Origin: CAKRHR01 sp964423195
GTDB lineage: Bacteria; Bacillota; Clostridia; Lachnospirales; Lachnospiraceae
Reading direction: 5' to 3'
DNA: 18,530 bases
Assembly (NCBI GenBank): GCA_964423195.1
Contig: CAYRDY010000044.1
Coordinates: forward strand, 1 to 18,530
Shown: positions 6,338-13,971 of the stretch, in pieces
Layout of the letters: each line of letters begins with the position of its first letter
Position numbering within the stretch: position 1 is the stretch's first letter
Translations under genes and position numbers: made by a program
Notes under the pieces: generated by a model
Databases searched by the model: none
What the model was told of the DNA's origin: nothing
Seen by the model: only the letters and a program-made list of their open reading frames with translations

Positions 6338-7864
6338 TCAGTTGAGAATTCTGTTGATCTGTATCGGCTGCTTATAGGTCACATCACTGATGATGATGCC
6401 GACACGCGGCGAACTGGCGTGGATTACTTTGCCGTCGCCCATATAGAGTGCCACATGATCGGCATAGGACGGTGAACCGTAGAAGATCAAATCTCCCGCT
6501 CTGGCCTCCTCAATGGACGCCACCTGAATGCCGTTGCCTCTCTGCGCATCCGCGGAACGGTTCAGCGAGATTCCAAAATGAAGATAGACCTGCTGCGTAA
6601 ATCCTGAGCAGTCGACGCCTGTGTTCAGATCGTTGCCGCCCCACACATAAGGATAACCCAGATACTGAAGCGCGAAAGCTACGACCGCCTCGCCCTTCAG
6701 TTCGCTGGAGGTGTCCTCCTGCAGCGGATTTTGCGTGGTCAGGAACTCACTCTTAACATACCCAACCGCGCTGCCGTATTGCACACGACTCCAGCCGTCC
6801 TCCGACGCCTGAACGCCAATCCTCAAAACCGAGGCATCTCTGGCCAGGCCTGTCAGCCTGTCATAATCTGTGCCCGGACCTATGCGGATATTGACACCCG
6901 TCGTCGCCCACACAGTCTCGCTGACCGCGATGAATCCGTCCTGTGCCGGAGGATTTTCATCCCCGCTCGGCTCGTTTCCGGTACCGGCGTTTTCCTCAGT
7001 GACACTGACGTAATTTTTATACATATAGCCGCTCACAGTATTTCCCGAAAGCTCCGCTTGAATCTGATACCACTCGCCCAGATCGGCAAGAATCACAACC
7101 TCCGTGCCGACGTCCGCGGAGCCCACGATACCGTCACTCATCGACGCACCGCTGCGTATATTGAGCGGCCCCGAAGATACCACGCCTTTCACGCCGCCTG
7201 ATATTTCCGGTCCCTGGGATGACTCGCCGCCTGATGGCCCTGATCCGGACGGCGTCTCACCGCCCGATGGCTCCGGAGCGGATGGTGTCTCACCGCCTGA
7301 CGGCTCCGAGCCGGATGGTGTCTCACCGTCCGATGGCTCTGATCCGGACGGCGCGCCGCCCGGTGTGATATACTCGCCAAAGCAGTAACCCGTGATTTCC
7401 TGTCCGTCGATCATCACAGACACTTTGTACCAGCCGTTCTCACTGCCAAGCAGTGTCACTGTCTGCCCCATGCCGATCAAACCGACCAGATCCGCATCCG
7501 TACTCGCGGCGGAACGCACATTCAAGCCGGATACATTGACCGTCCCTGTGCCGCTAAGCTCCTGAGGCCCCGAACCCGTCACAGAAATATACTGCGAGGA
7601 AACAAAGCCCGTCATACCGTCGATATTTATCTGATGCCACCCATTTTCAGTAGAAATAATGTCTATTGCCGTACCGCTGTTAACCGTCCCGATGACCGAA
7701 TAATCCGTCGATGGACCGCTGCGCACATTCAGCGTGCCCGCTGTAACTGTCCCTTCCTGGCTAGCGTATGCGACAATCCCGCCATTCATCAATACGCCGG
7801 ACACAGACAGTGTCACAGCCATAGTCATGGCTGAACGGCGTATAAATCTTTTCCAATTGAGCAT
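6338..7864 (-). CDS. Secreted SH3-domain NlpC/P60 peptidoglycan endopeptidase
   Basis: The 508-residue protein has a signal peptide (KRFIRR, then a hydrophobic stretch, ending near AYAS, residue 35). Four bacterial SH3 domains follow (about 38-95, 106-167, 225-287 and 312-376), each with LNVRSGPSTD-like and GW/GYV motifs. The C-terminal NlpC/P60 domain spans about 390-508. Catalytic residues are Cys419 (DCSGF), His470 (DHVAL) and probably His482 (IHAS). Such enzymes cut D-Glu-diamino acid bonds in stem peptides; the SH3 domains bind wall. A Gly/Ser/Glu/Pro linker of 11-residue repeats separates SH3 domains 2 and 3. A consensus promoter carries a WalR-type box, consistent with cell-wall stress control. 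The ribosome binding site at ATG 7864 is poor (GGTGAG, 3 nt away), and a four-codon ORF with a better site lies just before it. Confidence 0.94.
   Translation of the reverse strand: MLNWKRFIRRSAMTMAVTLSVSGVLMNGGIVAYASQEGTVTAGTLNVRSGPSTDYSVIGTVNSGTAIDIISTENGWHQINIDGMTGFVSSQYISVTGSGPQELSGTGTVNVSGLNVRSAASTDADLVGLIGMGQTVTLLGSENGWYKVSVMIDGQEITGYCFGEYITPGGAPSGSEPSDGETPSGSEPSGGETPSAPEPSGGETPSGSGPSGGESSQGPEISGGVKGVVSSGPLNIRSGASMSDGIVGSADVGTEVVILADLGEWYQIQAELSGNTVSGYMYKNYVSVTEENAGTGNEPSGDENPPAQDGFIAVSETVWATTGVNIRIGPGTDYDRLTGLARDASVLRIGVQASEDGWSRVQYGSAVGYVKSEFLTTQNPLQEDTSSELKGEAVVAFALQYLGYPYVWGGNDLNTGVDCSGFTQQVYLHFGISLNRSADAQRGNGIQVASIEEARAGDLIFYGSPSYADHVALYMGDGKVIHASSPRVGIIISDVTYKQPIQINRILN
7214..7345 (-). 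repeat. 33-bp tandem repeat (4 units) coding a Pro/Ser/Gly/Glu linker
   Basis: Residues 174-217 of the wall hydrolase are four 11-residue units: GSEPSDGETPS, GSEPSGGETPS, APEPSGGETPS and GSGPSGGESSQ. The DNA units are degenerate 33-mers, so copy number may vary between strains. A shorter related stretch (GNEPSGDENPP) occurs between SH3 domains 3 and 4. Confidence 0.9.
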
Positions 7865-7898
7865 AGTCTCACCATCTTTTCATTTTTTCCTCTTTATT

Positions 7899-7948
7899 GA
7901 CGCACTTTAGTGCGTCGTCAAGGTAGGTTTGGAAGTTGCCTTCCAAAC
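7899..7948 (-). promoter_or_regulatory. Two leader hairpins of the NlpC/P60 mRNA
   Basis: In the transcript the first hairpin is a 9-bp stem GUUUGGAAG / CUUCCAAAC (7927-7948) closed by GCAA, a GNRA tetraloop. The second is an 8-bp stem GACGCACU / AGUGCGUC (7899-7916) with a 2-nt loop. Neither is followed by a long U-tract, so they look like stability or translation-control elements rather than terminators. Confidence 0.55.
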
Positions 7949-7979
7949 TTTACATTATCAATTATTATAACGCTTAGTT

Positions 7980-7996
7980 GTTACAAATTTGTTACA
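7980..7996 (-). promoter_or_regulatory. WalR (YycF)-type binding site
   Basis: On minus TGTAAC-AAATT-TGTAAC fits the described WalR consensus TGTWAH-N5-TGTWAH at every position. It lies 3 bp downstream of the -10, over the predicted start site. In B. subtilis, WalR sites downstream of the -10 usually go with repression, and sites upstream of the -35 with activation. The site precedes a wall hydrolase, a typical WalR target. Confidence 0.7.
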
Positions 7997-7999
7997 GCT

Positions 8000-8028
8000 A
8001 TTATACCAGTACATGAAAACCTTGTCAA
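8000..8028 (-). promoter_or_regulatory. Consensus promoter of the NlpC/P60 gene
   Basis: On minus TTGACA (8023-8028), 17 nt, then TATAAT (8000-8005), with TGG before it (extended -10). Both hexamers are perfect. The -35 lies 23 bp after the cvfB stop codon. The leader is about 130 nt. Confidence 0.9.
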
Positions 8029-8051
8029 CAGCTATCATAAAAATTTAATAT

Positions 8052-8897
8052 TTACAGTGAGGTCTCTGCCGCGCGGATCTTTCCGTCGACAATGCGGATC
8101 CTCTTCTGCTTCAGCAGCCGCCCCACGGCACGCTTAAAAGCCGCCTTGCTCATGCCGGCCTCGCGCTCAATGACCTGCGGCACGGCCTTCTCCGTAAACG
8201 GCAGCACGCCGCCATAGCTGCCGATCAGCTTCAGGATCGTCTCCGCGTCAATATCGATCTGCACGTTGATCCTCTGGGACAGGGATAGCTCCATCTTTCC
8301 GTCCGGCCGCACACTGACGACACGCGCCGTGATCTCGTCACCGATGCGATGACCCCCGTGATAATTTTTCTTCGGAATCATGCCGTGATATTTGCCGTCC
8401 ACGGCCACAAAAGCGCCAAAATCCTCATTCAACTGATAGAGAATGCCGCTGACGGTATCATCCTTATGATAATCGTGGTCCGTGCGCAGATAATCATAAA
8501 TCCTGAATGTTCCGCAGAGACGGCCGCTTTTGTCGACGTACATCGCCGTCAGATAGGAACCGCCCTCCCTCACCGGAAACGGCTGCTCTCGAAACGGTAC
8601 CAGCAGGTCTTTCTCAAGTCCCCAGTCCATAAAAGCGCCGATCTTTGTCATCTGTTTTACTGTCAGAAACGCTGTCTCGCCCAGCAAGAGTTTCGGTCTC
8701 AAAGTCGTCGCGATCAGACGGTCACTCGAATCCCGATAAACGAACACTTCCAGCGCCGTCCCGATCTCTGCCCCCTCCGGCACATATTTCGCAGGCAGCA
8801 AAATGCGCTCCGCGGCATCGGCCGTTTCCGCCAGGTACACGCCGAAATCTTTTTTCTTTACAACAGTCAGTGTCTGCATCTCGCCTAATTTGATCAT
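8052..8897 (-). CDS. cvfB: CvfB-like S1 RNA-binding protein
   Basis: The 281-residue protein resembles the CvfB/YitL family, which has S1-type OB folds followed by a winged helix and affects virulence-factor and RNA regulation in Staphylococcus aureus. Visible are an N-terminal OB-like unit (TLTVVKKKDFGVYLAE ... ILLPAKYVPEGAEIGTALEVFVYRD), a second (IGAFMDWGLEKDLLVPFREQ), an S1 domain (DDTVSGILYQLNEDFGAFVAVDGKYHGMIPKK ... VVSVRPDGKMELSLSQR) and a C-terminal winged helix (MSKAAFKRAVGRLLKQKRIRIVDGKI). The start ATG 8897 follows GGAGA. It probably acts in the cytosol on RNA; the targets cannot be read. Its own promoter is unclear; a weak TTTTCA-N17-TATAAC lies between the tRNA terminator and the start. 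Confidence 0.85.
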   Translation of the reverse strand: MIKLGEMQTLTVVKKKDFGVYLAETADAAERILLPAKYVPEGAEIGTALEVFVYRDSSDRLIATTLRPKLLLGETAFLTVKQMTKIGAFMDWGLEKDLLVPFREQPFPVREGGSYLTAMYVDKSGRLCGTFRIYDYLRTDHDYHKDDTVSGILYQLNEDFGAFVAVDGKYHGMIPKKNYHGGHRIGDEITARVVSVRPDGKMELSLSQRINVQIDIDAETILKLIGSYGGVLPFTEKAVPQVIEREAGMSKAAFKRAVGRLLKQKRIRIVDGKIRAAETSL

Positions 8898-8951
8898 AAA
8901 ATCTCCATTCCGCCAGTGGTACGGGCGTTATAACCTTCTTGCCCGATAGTG

Positions 8952-8990
8952 AAAAAAAGACATCTTATTAAAAATCTAATAAGATGTCTT
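8952..8990 (-). terminator. Terminator after tRNA-Gln
   Basis: The 14-bp stem AAGACATCTTATTA / TAATAAGATGTCTT (8957-8970 with 8977-8990) is followed on minus by a run of seven T counting the stem end. It starts 2 bp after the tRNA 3' end. Confidence 0.9.
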
Positions 8991-8992
8991 CG

Positions 8993-9064
8993 CTGGGCTG
9001 GAAGGATTCGAACCTTCAAATGCTGGAGTCAGAGTCCAGTGCCTTGCCGTTTGGCGACAGCCCA
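8993..9064 (-). tRNA. tRNA-Gln (anticodon CUG)
   Basis: The 72-nt cloverleaf has acceptor arms TGGGCTG (5', 9058-9064) and CAGCCCA (8994-9000), a D arm GCC-AAACGGCAA-GGC, and anticodon stem CTGGA / TCCAG around loop CTCTGAC (anticodon CTG). The T arm contains GGTTCGAATCC. The U1-A72 pair and G73 are identity elements of tRNA-Gln. CCA is not encoded. It is a single-gene unit with its own promoter and terminator. Confidence 0.97.
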
Positions 9065-9083
9065 CTATCGGTCAACAAAATGT

Positions 9084-9112
9084 ATTATACACTAAAGGAA
9101 ATGCTTTGGCAA
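9084..9112 (-). promoter_or_regulatory. tRNA-Gln promoter
   Basis: On minus TTGCCA (9107-9112), 17 nt, then TATAAT (9084-9089). It ends 20 bp before the mature tRNA 5' end. Confidence 0.85.
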
Positions 9113-9143
9113 GACCCAATTTTTATTTTTCCGGAGGCGCCGT

Positions 9144-10337
9144 TCAGCCCTTTCCCCCCGGAATGTCCGCGGTGAAACTGTTCTCGATCGTGATGATGCA
9201 CGCGCAGCGCGGGTCATATTGCTGCACTTCCTCGATTATTCGATGCAGCAGCGCATTTTTTTCCTCATCGTGATAAGTATAGGGCACGACCACGTCAAAA
9301 GCCAACGTGATCTGTTCGCCGTCGTCGATCATATGAAAATCATGGCTTCTGATATTCTCATCGAGCTGCCTCAATATCTCCCCGACCATGCGCTGATAGC
9401 GCAGGACATGACGGTCTTTCGTCTCGACCGGATCCATATGGATGACAAGAAAGACGCCCGTGACCCTTGTGACCTCGCGCTCAATGCGGTCAATCAGCTC
9501 ATGGGTCTGCTCGATGTCCGCGCTGTTGGAGACCTCTGCGTGAATCGTCGCCATGCTCCTCGTCGGCCCATAGTTGTGAATGATCAGGTCATGACTGCCG
9601 TAAATGCCGTCATAGGACTCCACCATCTGCGTGATCTTCTGTGCGAGCTGAGGATCCGGCCGCTCGCCGAGCAACGGCTTTAAGGTGTCGCGGACAATAC
9701 CGACACCCTCCCAGATGACAATCAGCGCCACGATCAGACCCACAATGCCGTCAATGTTCCGATCAAAAAAATGATAGACGACCATAGCCGCAAGCGTCGC
9801 CGCCGTCGTCAGCACATCGCCCATCGCATCGGCGGCCGTCGCCCGCATCACGGATGAATTGATGCGCTTCCCAAGGCGGCGATTAAAAAGTCCCAGCCAG
9901 GCCTTGACCAGAATCGAGATTGTCAATACGGCAAAAGTCACGCCGCCCACAGCCAGCGCCTCCGGATGCAGTATTTTTTCAAAGGAGTTGCGCGCGCAGG
10001 AAAGCCCGACGTCGATGACGAGAAAGGCCACCACCAGAGCGGCGATATACTCATAGCGCCCGTGTCCGAACGGATGTTCTTTATCCGCGGGGCGCCTGGC
10101 AAGTTTCGCCCCGATCAGGGAGATGATCGACGAGACCGCGTCGGTCAGGTTATTGAAGGCGTCCGCGAATACGGCGATCGATCCGGATAAAAAGCCGATC
10201 AGACCCTTGGCGGCAGATAAAAGCACATTACAGACAATACCCACCACGCCGGCCAGTACGCCGTAAGCCGCGCGGACATCCGGATCCTCAATATTCTGAT
10301 GATCTCTCACAAACAATTTGACGAGAATATCCGTCAC
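9144..10337 (-). CDS. Cation diffusion facilitator (CDF) metal exporter
   Basis: The 397-residue inner-membrane divalent-metal/proton antiporter has six hydrophobic segments in the first ~230 residues. TM2 carries ADAFNNLTD (Asp59-x3-Asn63); HPFGHGRYEY follows (88-97); TM5 carries AADAMGD (Asp170-x3-Asp174). The cytoplasmic C-terminal domain (about 215-320) matches the CDF ferredoxin-like dimerisation fold, with an extra ~75 residues after it. The D/N plus D/D metal site lacks the histidine usual in zinc CDFs, hinting at manganese or iron, but this is inference. I chose GTG 10337 because GGAGG sits exactly 7 nt upstream. The frame is open to an ATG at 10397, but those 20 residues are not family-like. 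Confidence 0.9.
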   Translation of the reverse strand: MTDILVKLFVRDHQNIEDPDVRAAYGVLAGVVGIVCNVLLSAAKGLIGFLSGSIAVFADAFNNLTDAVSSIISLIGAKLARRPADKEHPFGHGRYEYIAALVVAFLVIDVGLSCARNSFEKILHPEALAVGGVTFAVLTISILVKAWLGLFNRRLGKRINSSVMRATAADAMGDVLTTAATLAAMVVYHFFDRNIDGIVGLIVALIVIWEGVGIVRDTLKPLLGERPDPQLAQKITQMVESYDGIYGSHDLIIHNYGPTRSMATIHAEVSNSADIEQTHELIDRIEREVTRVTGVFLVIHMDPVETKDRHVLRYQRMVGEILRQLDENIRSHDFHMIDDGEQITLAFDVVVPYTYHDEEKNALLHRIIEEVQQYDPRCACIITIENSFTADIPGGKG

Positions 10338-10412
10338 GCTGCCGCCTCCCCTCTGATTTTTTTCTGATTCTACATTTACGAACAGTTTTCTACGCATATC
10401 TCAGCATATGAA

Positions 10413-10430
10413 AGCATTTGACCAAATGCT
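10413..10430. repeat. 18-bp palindrome between ATPase gene and CDF gene
   Basis: AGCATTTG-AC-CAAATGCT is a perfect dyad 12 bp after the ATPase stop. On minus only TTTCAT follows, so it is a weak terminator candidate or an operator for the CDF gene. Confidence 0.4.
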
Positions 10431-10442
10431 CCTGTGCGCAAG

Positions 10443-12215
10443 TCACTTCCCCGGATGTCCGGCCTGCGTTTTTGGATGCCGAATCTGCTTTTTCGGGTGN
10501 NNNNNNNNNNNNNNNNNNNNNNNNNNNNNNNNNNNNNNNNNNNNNNNNNNNNNNNNNNNNNNNNNNNNNNNNNNNNNNNNNNNNNNNNNNNNNNNNNNNC
10601 AGCGCGGATAGTAGGCGCAGCCCTCGCGGTTGATCTCCTCCGCCGTGCGCCCGGAGGTCTTTGTCCCTGCCGGCACACGCCCGTCCCCGGTCAAAATCGC
10701 CTTCAGTAAAAGCTGTGTATACGGGTGGCGCGGCCGCCGGTAAACCTCCTCTATCCCCCCGGCCTCGACGATTTCCCCGTCATACATGACGATGACGCGA
10801 TGGCAGACGCCCCGCACCACATTGAGGTCGTGGGAGATAAACATCATGGTCACATTTTCTTTTCTATGAATATCGAGCAACAGGTCAAGGATCTGGCTCT
10901 GAACAGTCACATCCAGCGCGGAGACGGGCTCGTCGGCCACAATCAATTTTGCCCCTGCCAGCAACGCCAGACCGATGCTGATGCGCTGGCGCTGACCGCC
11001 GGACAATTCATGCGCGTAGCGATTCTTATACGACGCGTCTAGCCCGATCAGATCCAACATCTCATCCACGCGCCGCAGCCGCTCATTTTTTTCCCGAATG
11101 CCGGCAAGCCGCAGCGGCTCCTGCATGATCCAGCCCAGTTTCCTGGCCGGATTGAGCGAGCCGAAGGGATCCTGAAAGACCATCTGCGGTCTGGCGTCTT
11201 TTATCCGAATCTCGCCGGTATAATCCTCATTCAGCCCCACCAGTGTCTTGCCCAGCGTCGATTTGCCGCAGCCGCTCTCTCCGACCACGCCCAAAATTTC
11301 ACCCTCGTAAATATCAAACGAGATGTTTTTGATCACGTGATTTTTCTTCCTGCCGCCGGAAAAAAGGCCTGTCTTCTCTTTATAATAGACATTGAGACCA
11401 CGCACGGACACGGCTGCCTCCCGCTTCACGGGGACAAGCGTATTCTTAGGGATGGCCGCCACCAGCGTCTTTGTATATTCATGCTGAGGATGCTTCAGTA
11501 CTGTCACCGCGTCGCCGCTCTCCACAATCTCCCCGTGATACATGACGACCACCCGGTCGCAGAGGGCACGGATCACATTCAGGTCATGAGAGATAAACAG
11601 AATCGAAATCCCTGTCTCATCATGCACACGCCGCAGGAGCTTTAAGATCTGCATCTGCACCGTCACATCCAATGCCGTCGTCGGCTCATCGGCGATCAGC
11701 AGCTTCGGCTGACAGATCATGGCCATCGCCACCATGGCCCGCTGCCGCATACCCCCAGACAGCTGAAACGGATATTTTTCAGCGGTTTCTCTTGGCCTCG
11801 GCAGGCCCGCGTTCTCCATCGCCTCCAACACGCGCCGGTCAATCTCGTCTCTCCCCAGCTTCGTGTGCAGGCGCAAGCTCTCGCCGATCTGTCTGCCGAT
11901 CTTCTCCACCGGATTCAGGGAGGTCATCGGCTCCTGAAAAATCATCGAGATTTCGTTGCCCCGTATTTCCCGCATCCGCTCATCGCCGCAGGTGAGCAGA
12001 TTTTGTCCGTCAAACAGGATCTCGCCCTCGGTGATTTGCGCGTTCTCCTTCAGAAGGCGCATGATCGCCAGCGCCGTCATGGACTTACCGGAACCGGATT
12101 CGCCCACAATGCCGACGATCTCCCCGTCGCCCACGGAAAAATTGACACGGTTCAGCACCTGATCCCAGCCCGAATCTTCCATAAATCCCAGGGTCAGATT
12201 TTTTATCTCCAGCAT
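10443..12215 (-). CDS. Fused double ATPase of a peptide-type ABC importer (crosses an assembly gap)
   Basis: About 538 residues are readable before the gap at 10500-10599. Two complete ABC domains are present. The first has Walker A GESGSGKS (38-45), signature LSGGMRQR and Walker B LLIADEPTTALD. The second has GESGCGKS, LSGGQRQR and LIVADEPVSALD. After each comes the peptide-importer tail (HEYTKTLVAAI; HPYTQLLLKAI), and the second ends with GCAYYPR, where a C-terminal cysteine-containing tail normally follows. This is OppD and OppF fused, as in GsiA-type proteins. It powers uptake through the two permeases encoded upstream. The start ATG 12215 has GGAGG 7 nt before. Beyond the gap the frame gives HPKKQIRHPKTQAGHPGK and a stop at 10443. 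That end is plausible but depends on the real gap length. Confidence 0.88.
   Translation of the reverse strand: MLEIKNLTLGFMEDSGWDQVLNRVNFSVGDGEIVGIVGESGSGKSMTALAIMRLLKENAQITEGEILFDGQNLLTCGDERMREIRGNEISMIFQEPMTSLNPVEKIGRQIGESLRLHTKLGRDEIDRRVLEAMENAGLPRPRETAEKYPFQLSGGMRQRAMVAMAMICQPKLLIADEPTTALDVTVQMQILKLLRRVHDETGISILFISHDLNVIRALCDRVVVMYHGEIVESGDAVTVLKHPQHEYTKTLVAAIPKNTLVPVKREAAVSVRGLNVYYKEKTGLFSGGRKKNHVIKNISFDIYEGEILGVVGESGCGKSTLGKTLVGLNEDYTGEIRIKDARPQMVFQDPFGSLNPARKLGWIMQEPLRLAGIREKNERLRRVDEMLDLIGLDASYKNRYAHELSGGQRQRISIGLALLAGAKLIVADEPVSALDVTVQSQILDLLLDIHRKENVTMMFISHDLNVVRGVCHRVIVMYDGEIVEAGGIEEVYRRPRHPYTQLLLKAILTGDGRVPAGTKTSGRTAEEINREGCAYYPRXXXXXXXXXXXXXXXXXXXXXXXXXXXXXXXXXXHPKKQIRHPKTQAGHPGK
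10500..10599. other. Assembly gap (100 N)
   Basis: A run of exactly 100 N is the usual placeholder for a gap of unknown length. It falls in the C-terminal coding part of the double ATPase. The downstream flank is a degenerate 21-bp repeat (HPKKQIR / HPKTQAG / HPGK), which may be why assembly broke. Confidence 0.95.
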
Positions 12216-12326
12216 GGCGGCGCCTCCTCTCTCTTTGTTTTGGCAGGTTCTGAGCGTTCTGACGATGCCTCTCCCGGCTGCGGAACCTGCGCATTTTGAC
12301 GCTACCCCTTTCGGCCGATGGAGCCC

Positions 12327-12416
12327 GCGCGCTGCACCAGTGTACTTTTCGGCCGCAGGGTACGCGCACTGCGCCAGTGTACTTTTCGGCCGCAGGGTAC
12401 GCGCGCTGCGCCGGTA
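12327..12416. repeat. 37-bp tandem repeat between permease and ATPase genes
   Basis: Two units (12327-12363 and 12364-12400) differ at two positions, and a partial third follows to about 12416. Each contains a CACTG..CAGTG-type inverted repeat followed by TACTTTTCGGCCGCAGGG. A decayed start of another unit (TTTCGGCCGATGGAGCCC) precedes the first. Further left, GCAGGTTC (12242) and GAACCTGC (12281) are an inverted pair. The whole 205-bp gap inside the operon has no credible ORF. Confidence 0.85.
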
Positions 12417-12420
12417 GGCA

Positions 12421-13221
12421 CTAAAGTTTCCTTAGTCCCTCACTGATCATGGAAAATCCGAGAATGATCAGGATAATCACGACGCCCGGACAGATGGCGT
12501 ACCACGGCGCGTTGAAGAGATAGGACTGCGCCTCAGAGAGCATCAGACCCAGGCTTGCCGACGGCGGCTGCACGCCCAGCCCCAGATAGCTCATGCTTGC
12601 CTCCGCCAGCACGGCATTATTAAATCCGATCATAGCCGTGGTCAGCATACTGACCCATGTATTCGGCAGAATATGCGCGAAAATGATGCGCGGGCTTTTG
12701 GCGCCCATGACCTTGGCGCTGCGGACAAAATCCAGCGCCTTGCAGCGGATCATTTCGCTGCGAACAATGCGGGCAAAACTCGGCACAAATAAAATGCCAA
12801 GCGCCAGGATAATCTGATTTTTCCCACCGCCCAGGAGGCTGATCAGTATCAGCGCCAGCAAGACACTTGGGAATGACAGCACCACGTCATTGATGCGCAT
12901 GATGATCTCGTCGATCCAGCCGCCAAAATATCCGGTCAATGCCCCGACCAGCGTGCCGAAGACGGCGCCGATCAGCACCGTAAAGAGCGCCACCACAAAG
13001 GTGTTGCCGCTGCCGATCATCACGCGGCTCAGGATATCGCGCCCGAAATTGTCCGTGCCCATCCAGTGCGCCAGGCAGGGCGCCATATTTTTGGCCGCGG
13101 CGTTCATCTGCGTCTCGCCGTAAGGCGTCCAGAACTGCCCGACGATTGCCATCAGAAGCAAAAAACCGGTCAGGATACAGCCGATGATTAAATTGTAATT
13201 GTGTTTCTTTCGGACTTTCAC
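12421..13221 (-). CDS. ABC importer permease, DppC/OppC type
   Basis: The 266-residue membrane protein begins KVRKKHNYNLIIGCILTGFLLLMAIVG (first TM). It then shows the family hallmark HWMGTDNFGRDILSRVMIGSG, and the EAA loop RIVRSEMIRCKALDFVRSAKVMGAKSPRIIFAHILPN that docks on the ATPase. About six TM segments are present, ending GFSMISEGLRKL. The start GTG 13221 is preferred because GAGGAG lies 7 nt upstream; an in-frame ATG at 13236 has no site. It forms the translocation channel with the DppB-type permease encoded just upstream. Confidence 0.92.
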   Translation of the reverse strand: MKVRKKHNYNLIIGCILTGFLLLMAIVGQFWTPYGETQMNAAAKNMAPCLAHWMGTDNFGRDILSRVMIGSGNTFVVALFTVLIGAVFGTLVGALTGYFGGWIDEIIMRINDVVLSFPSVLLALILISLLGGGKNQIILALGILFVPSFARIVRSEMIRCKALDFVRSAKVMGAKSPRIIFAHILPNTWVSMLTTAMIGFNNAVLAEASMSYLGLGVQPPSASLGLMLSEAQSYLFNAPWYAICPGVVIILIILGFSMISEGLRKL

Positions 13222-13249
13222 GCTGTCTCTCCTCATCCGCAGAAATTTT

Positions 13250-13349
13250 NNNNNNNNNNNNNNNNNNNNNNNNNNNNNNNNNNNNNNNNNNNNNNNNNNN
13301 NNNNNNNNNNNNNNNNNNNNNNNNNNNNNNNNNNNNNNNNNNNNNNNNN
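13250..13349. other. Assembly gap (100 N)
   Basis: Exactly 100 N separate the two permease genes. The upstream permease stops after about 204 residues whereas family members have roughly 305-330, so around 300 bp of coding sequence should be missing. The true gap is therefore probably larger than 100 bp. Any frame that bridges the two genes is an artefact. Confidence 0.95.
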
Positions 13350-13962
13350 AAACTGAATTCCTCAGAAATTTGACCACCATGGCGACCTTCGGCAGGGCGA
13401 TGGCTACCGCCGGGAAGATCAGATAGGCCAGGCAGCCGGAGACACTCTCGTCCAACCCGACGAAAGCGCCCGGCTGAAACCATCTCAGGACCAGACCGAA
13501 AATATACGTCAGGAGGATGCCGAGAAAAAACGCGGGAACCGCCATCGTCACCTGCGTCACCTGGCTGATCAGTGTATCCAGCCATTTTCCCGCGTGCTTC
13601 GCCGAGATGATGCCGAGTGGCACGGACAAGACGATGATGATCCCCAGCGCAAGCAGCGAGAGAACCACCGTCACCGGCAGCCGATCGGAGAGCAGCTCTG
13701 AGACCGCGGTCCCCCGGTACTGATAGGATTCACCGAAATCTCCGCGAACCGCGTGCGCAAGCCACCGCACATACCTCACCGGCAGCGGGTCATAAAGCCC
13801 CATCTCCTCCCGCGCCTGCTCAAGCTGTTCGGGGGTCGCCTCCGTGCCCAGCCTGGCAATGGCGGCATCCCCCGGAATAATCGAGAACGCGGCAAAGGTC
13901 AGCATTGATATGAACAACAATGTCATAATGAGAGTGAACAATTTTTTCAAAAAATACTTCAT
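13350..13962 (-). CDS. ABC importer permease, DppB/OppB type (3' end lost in gap)
   Basis: The N-terminal 204 residues are present. The first TM is FLKKLFTLIMTLLFISMLTFAAFSIIPGD, with the family's PGD turn. Then come MGLYDPLPVRYVRWLAHAVRGDFGESYQYR, further TM segments (VVLSLLALGIIIVLSVPLGI and the following one) and KVAMVVKFLRNSV, just before the EAA loop would begin. The ATG at 13962 is 9 nt after the stop of the binding-protein gene, with AAGG in between, so the two are translationally linked. The missing ~100 residues hold the EAA loop and the last TM segments. Confidence 0.9.
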
Positions 13963-13971
13963 ATCAACGCC

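Noticed and set aside
12327..12416. CRISPR array
   Set aside because: The units are contiguous with no unique spacers, and no cas genes are present.
12421..13962. Single 513-residue fused permease
   Set aside because: It exists only because 100 N happen to keep the frame open. The two halves are distinct DppB- and DppC-type proteins and the second has its own GTG and GAGGAG site.
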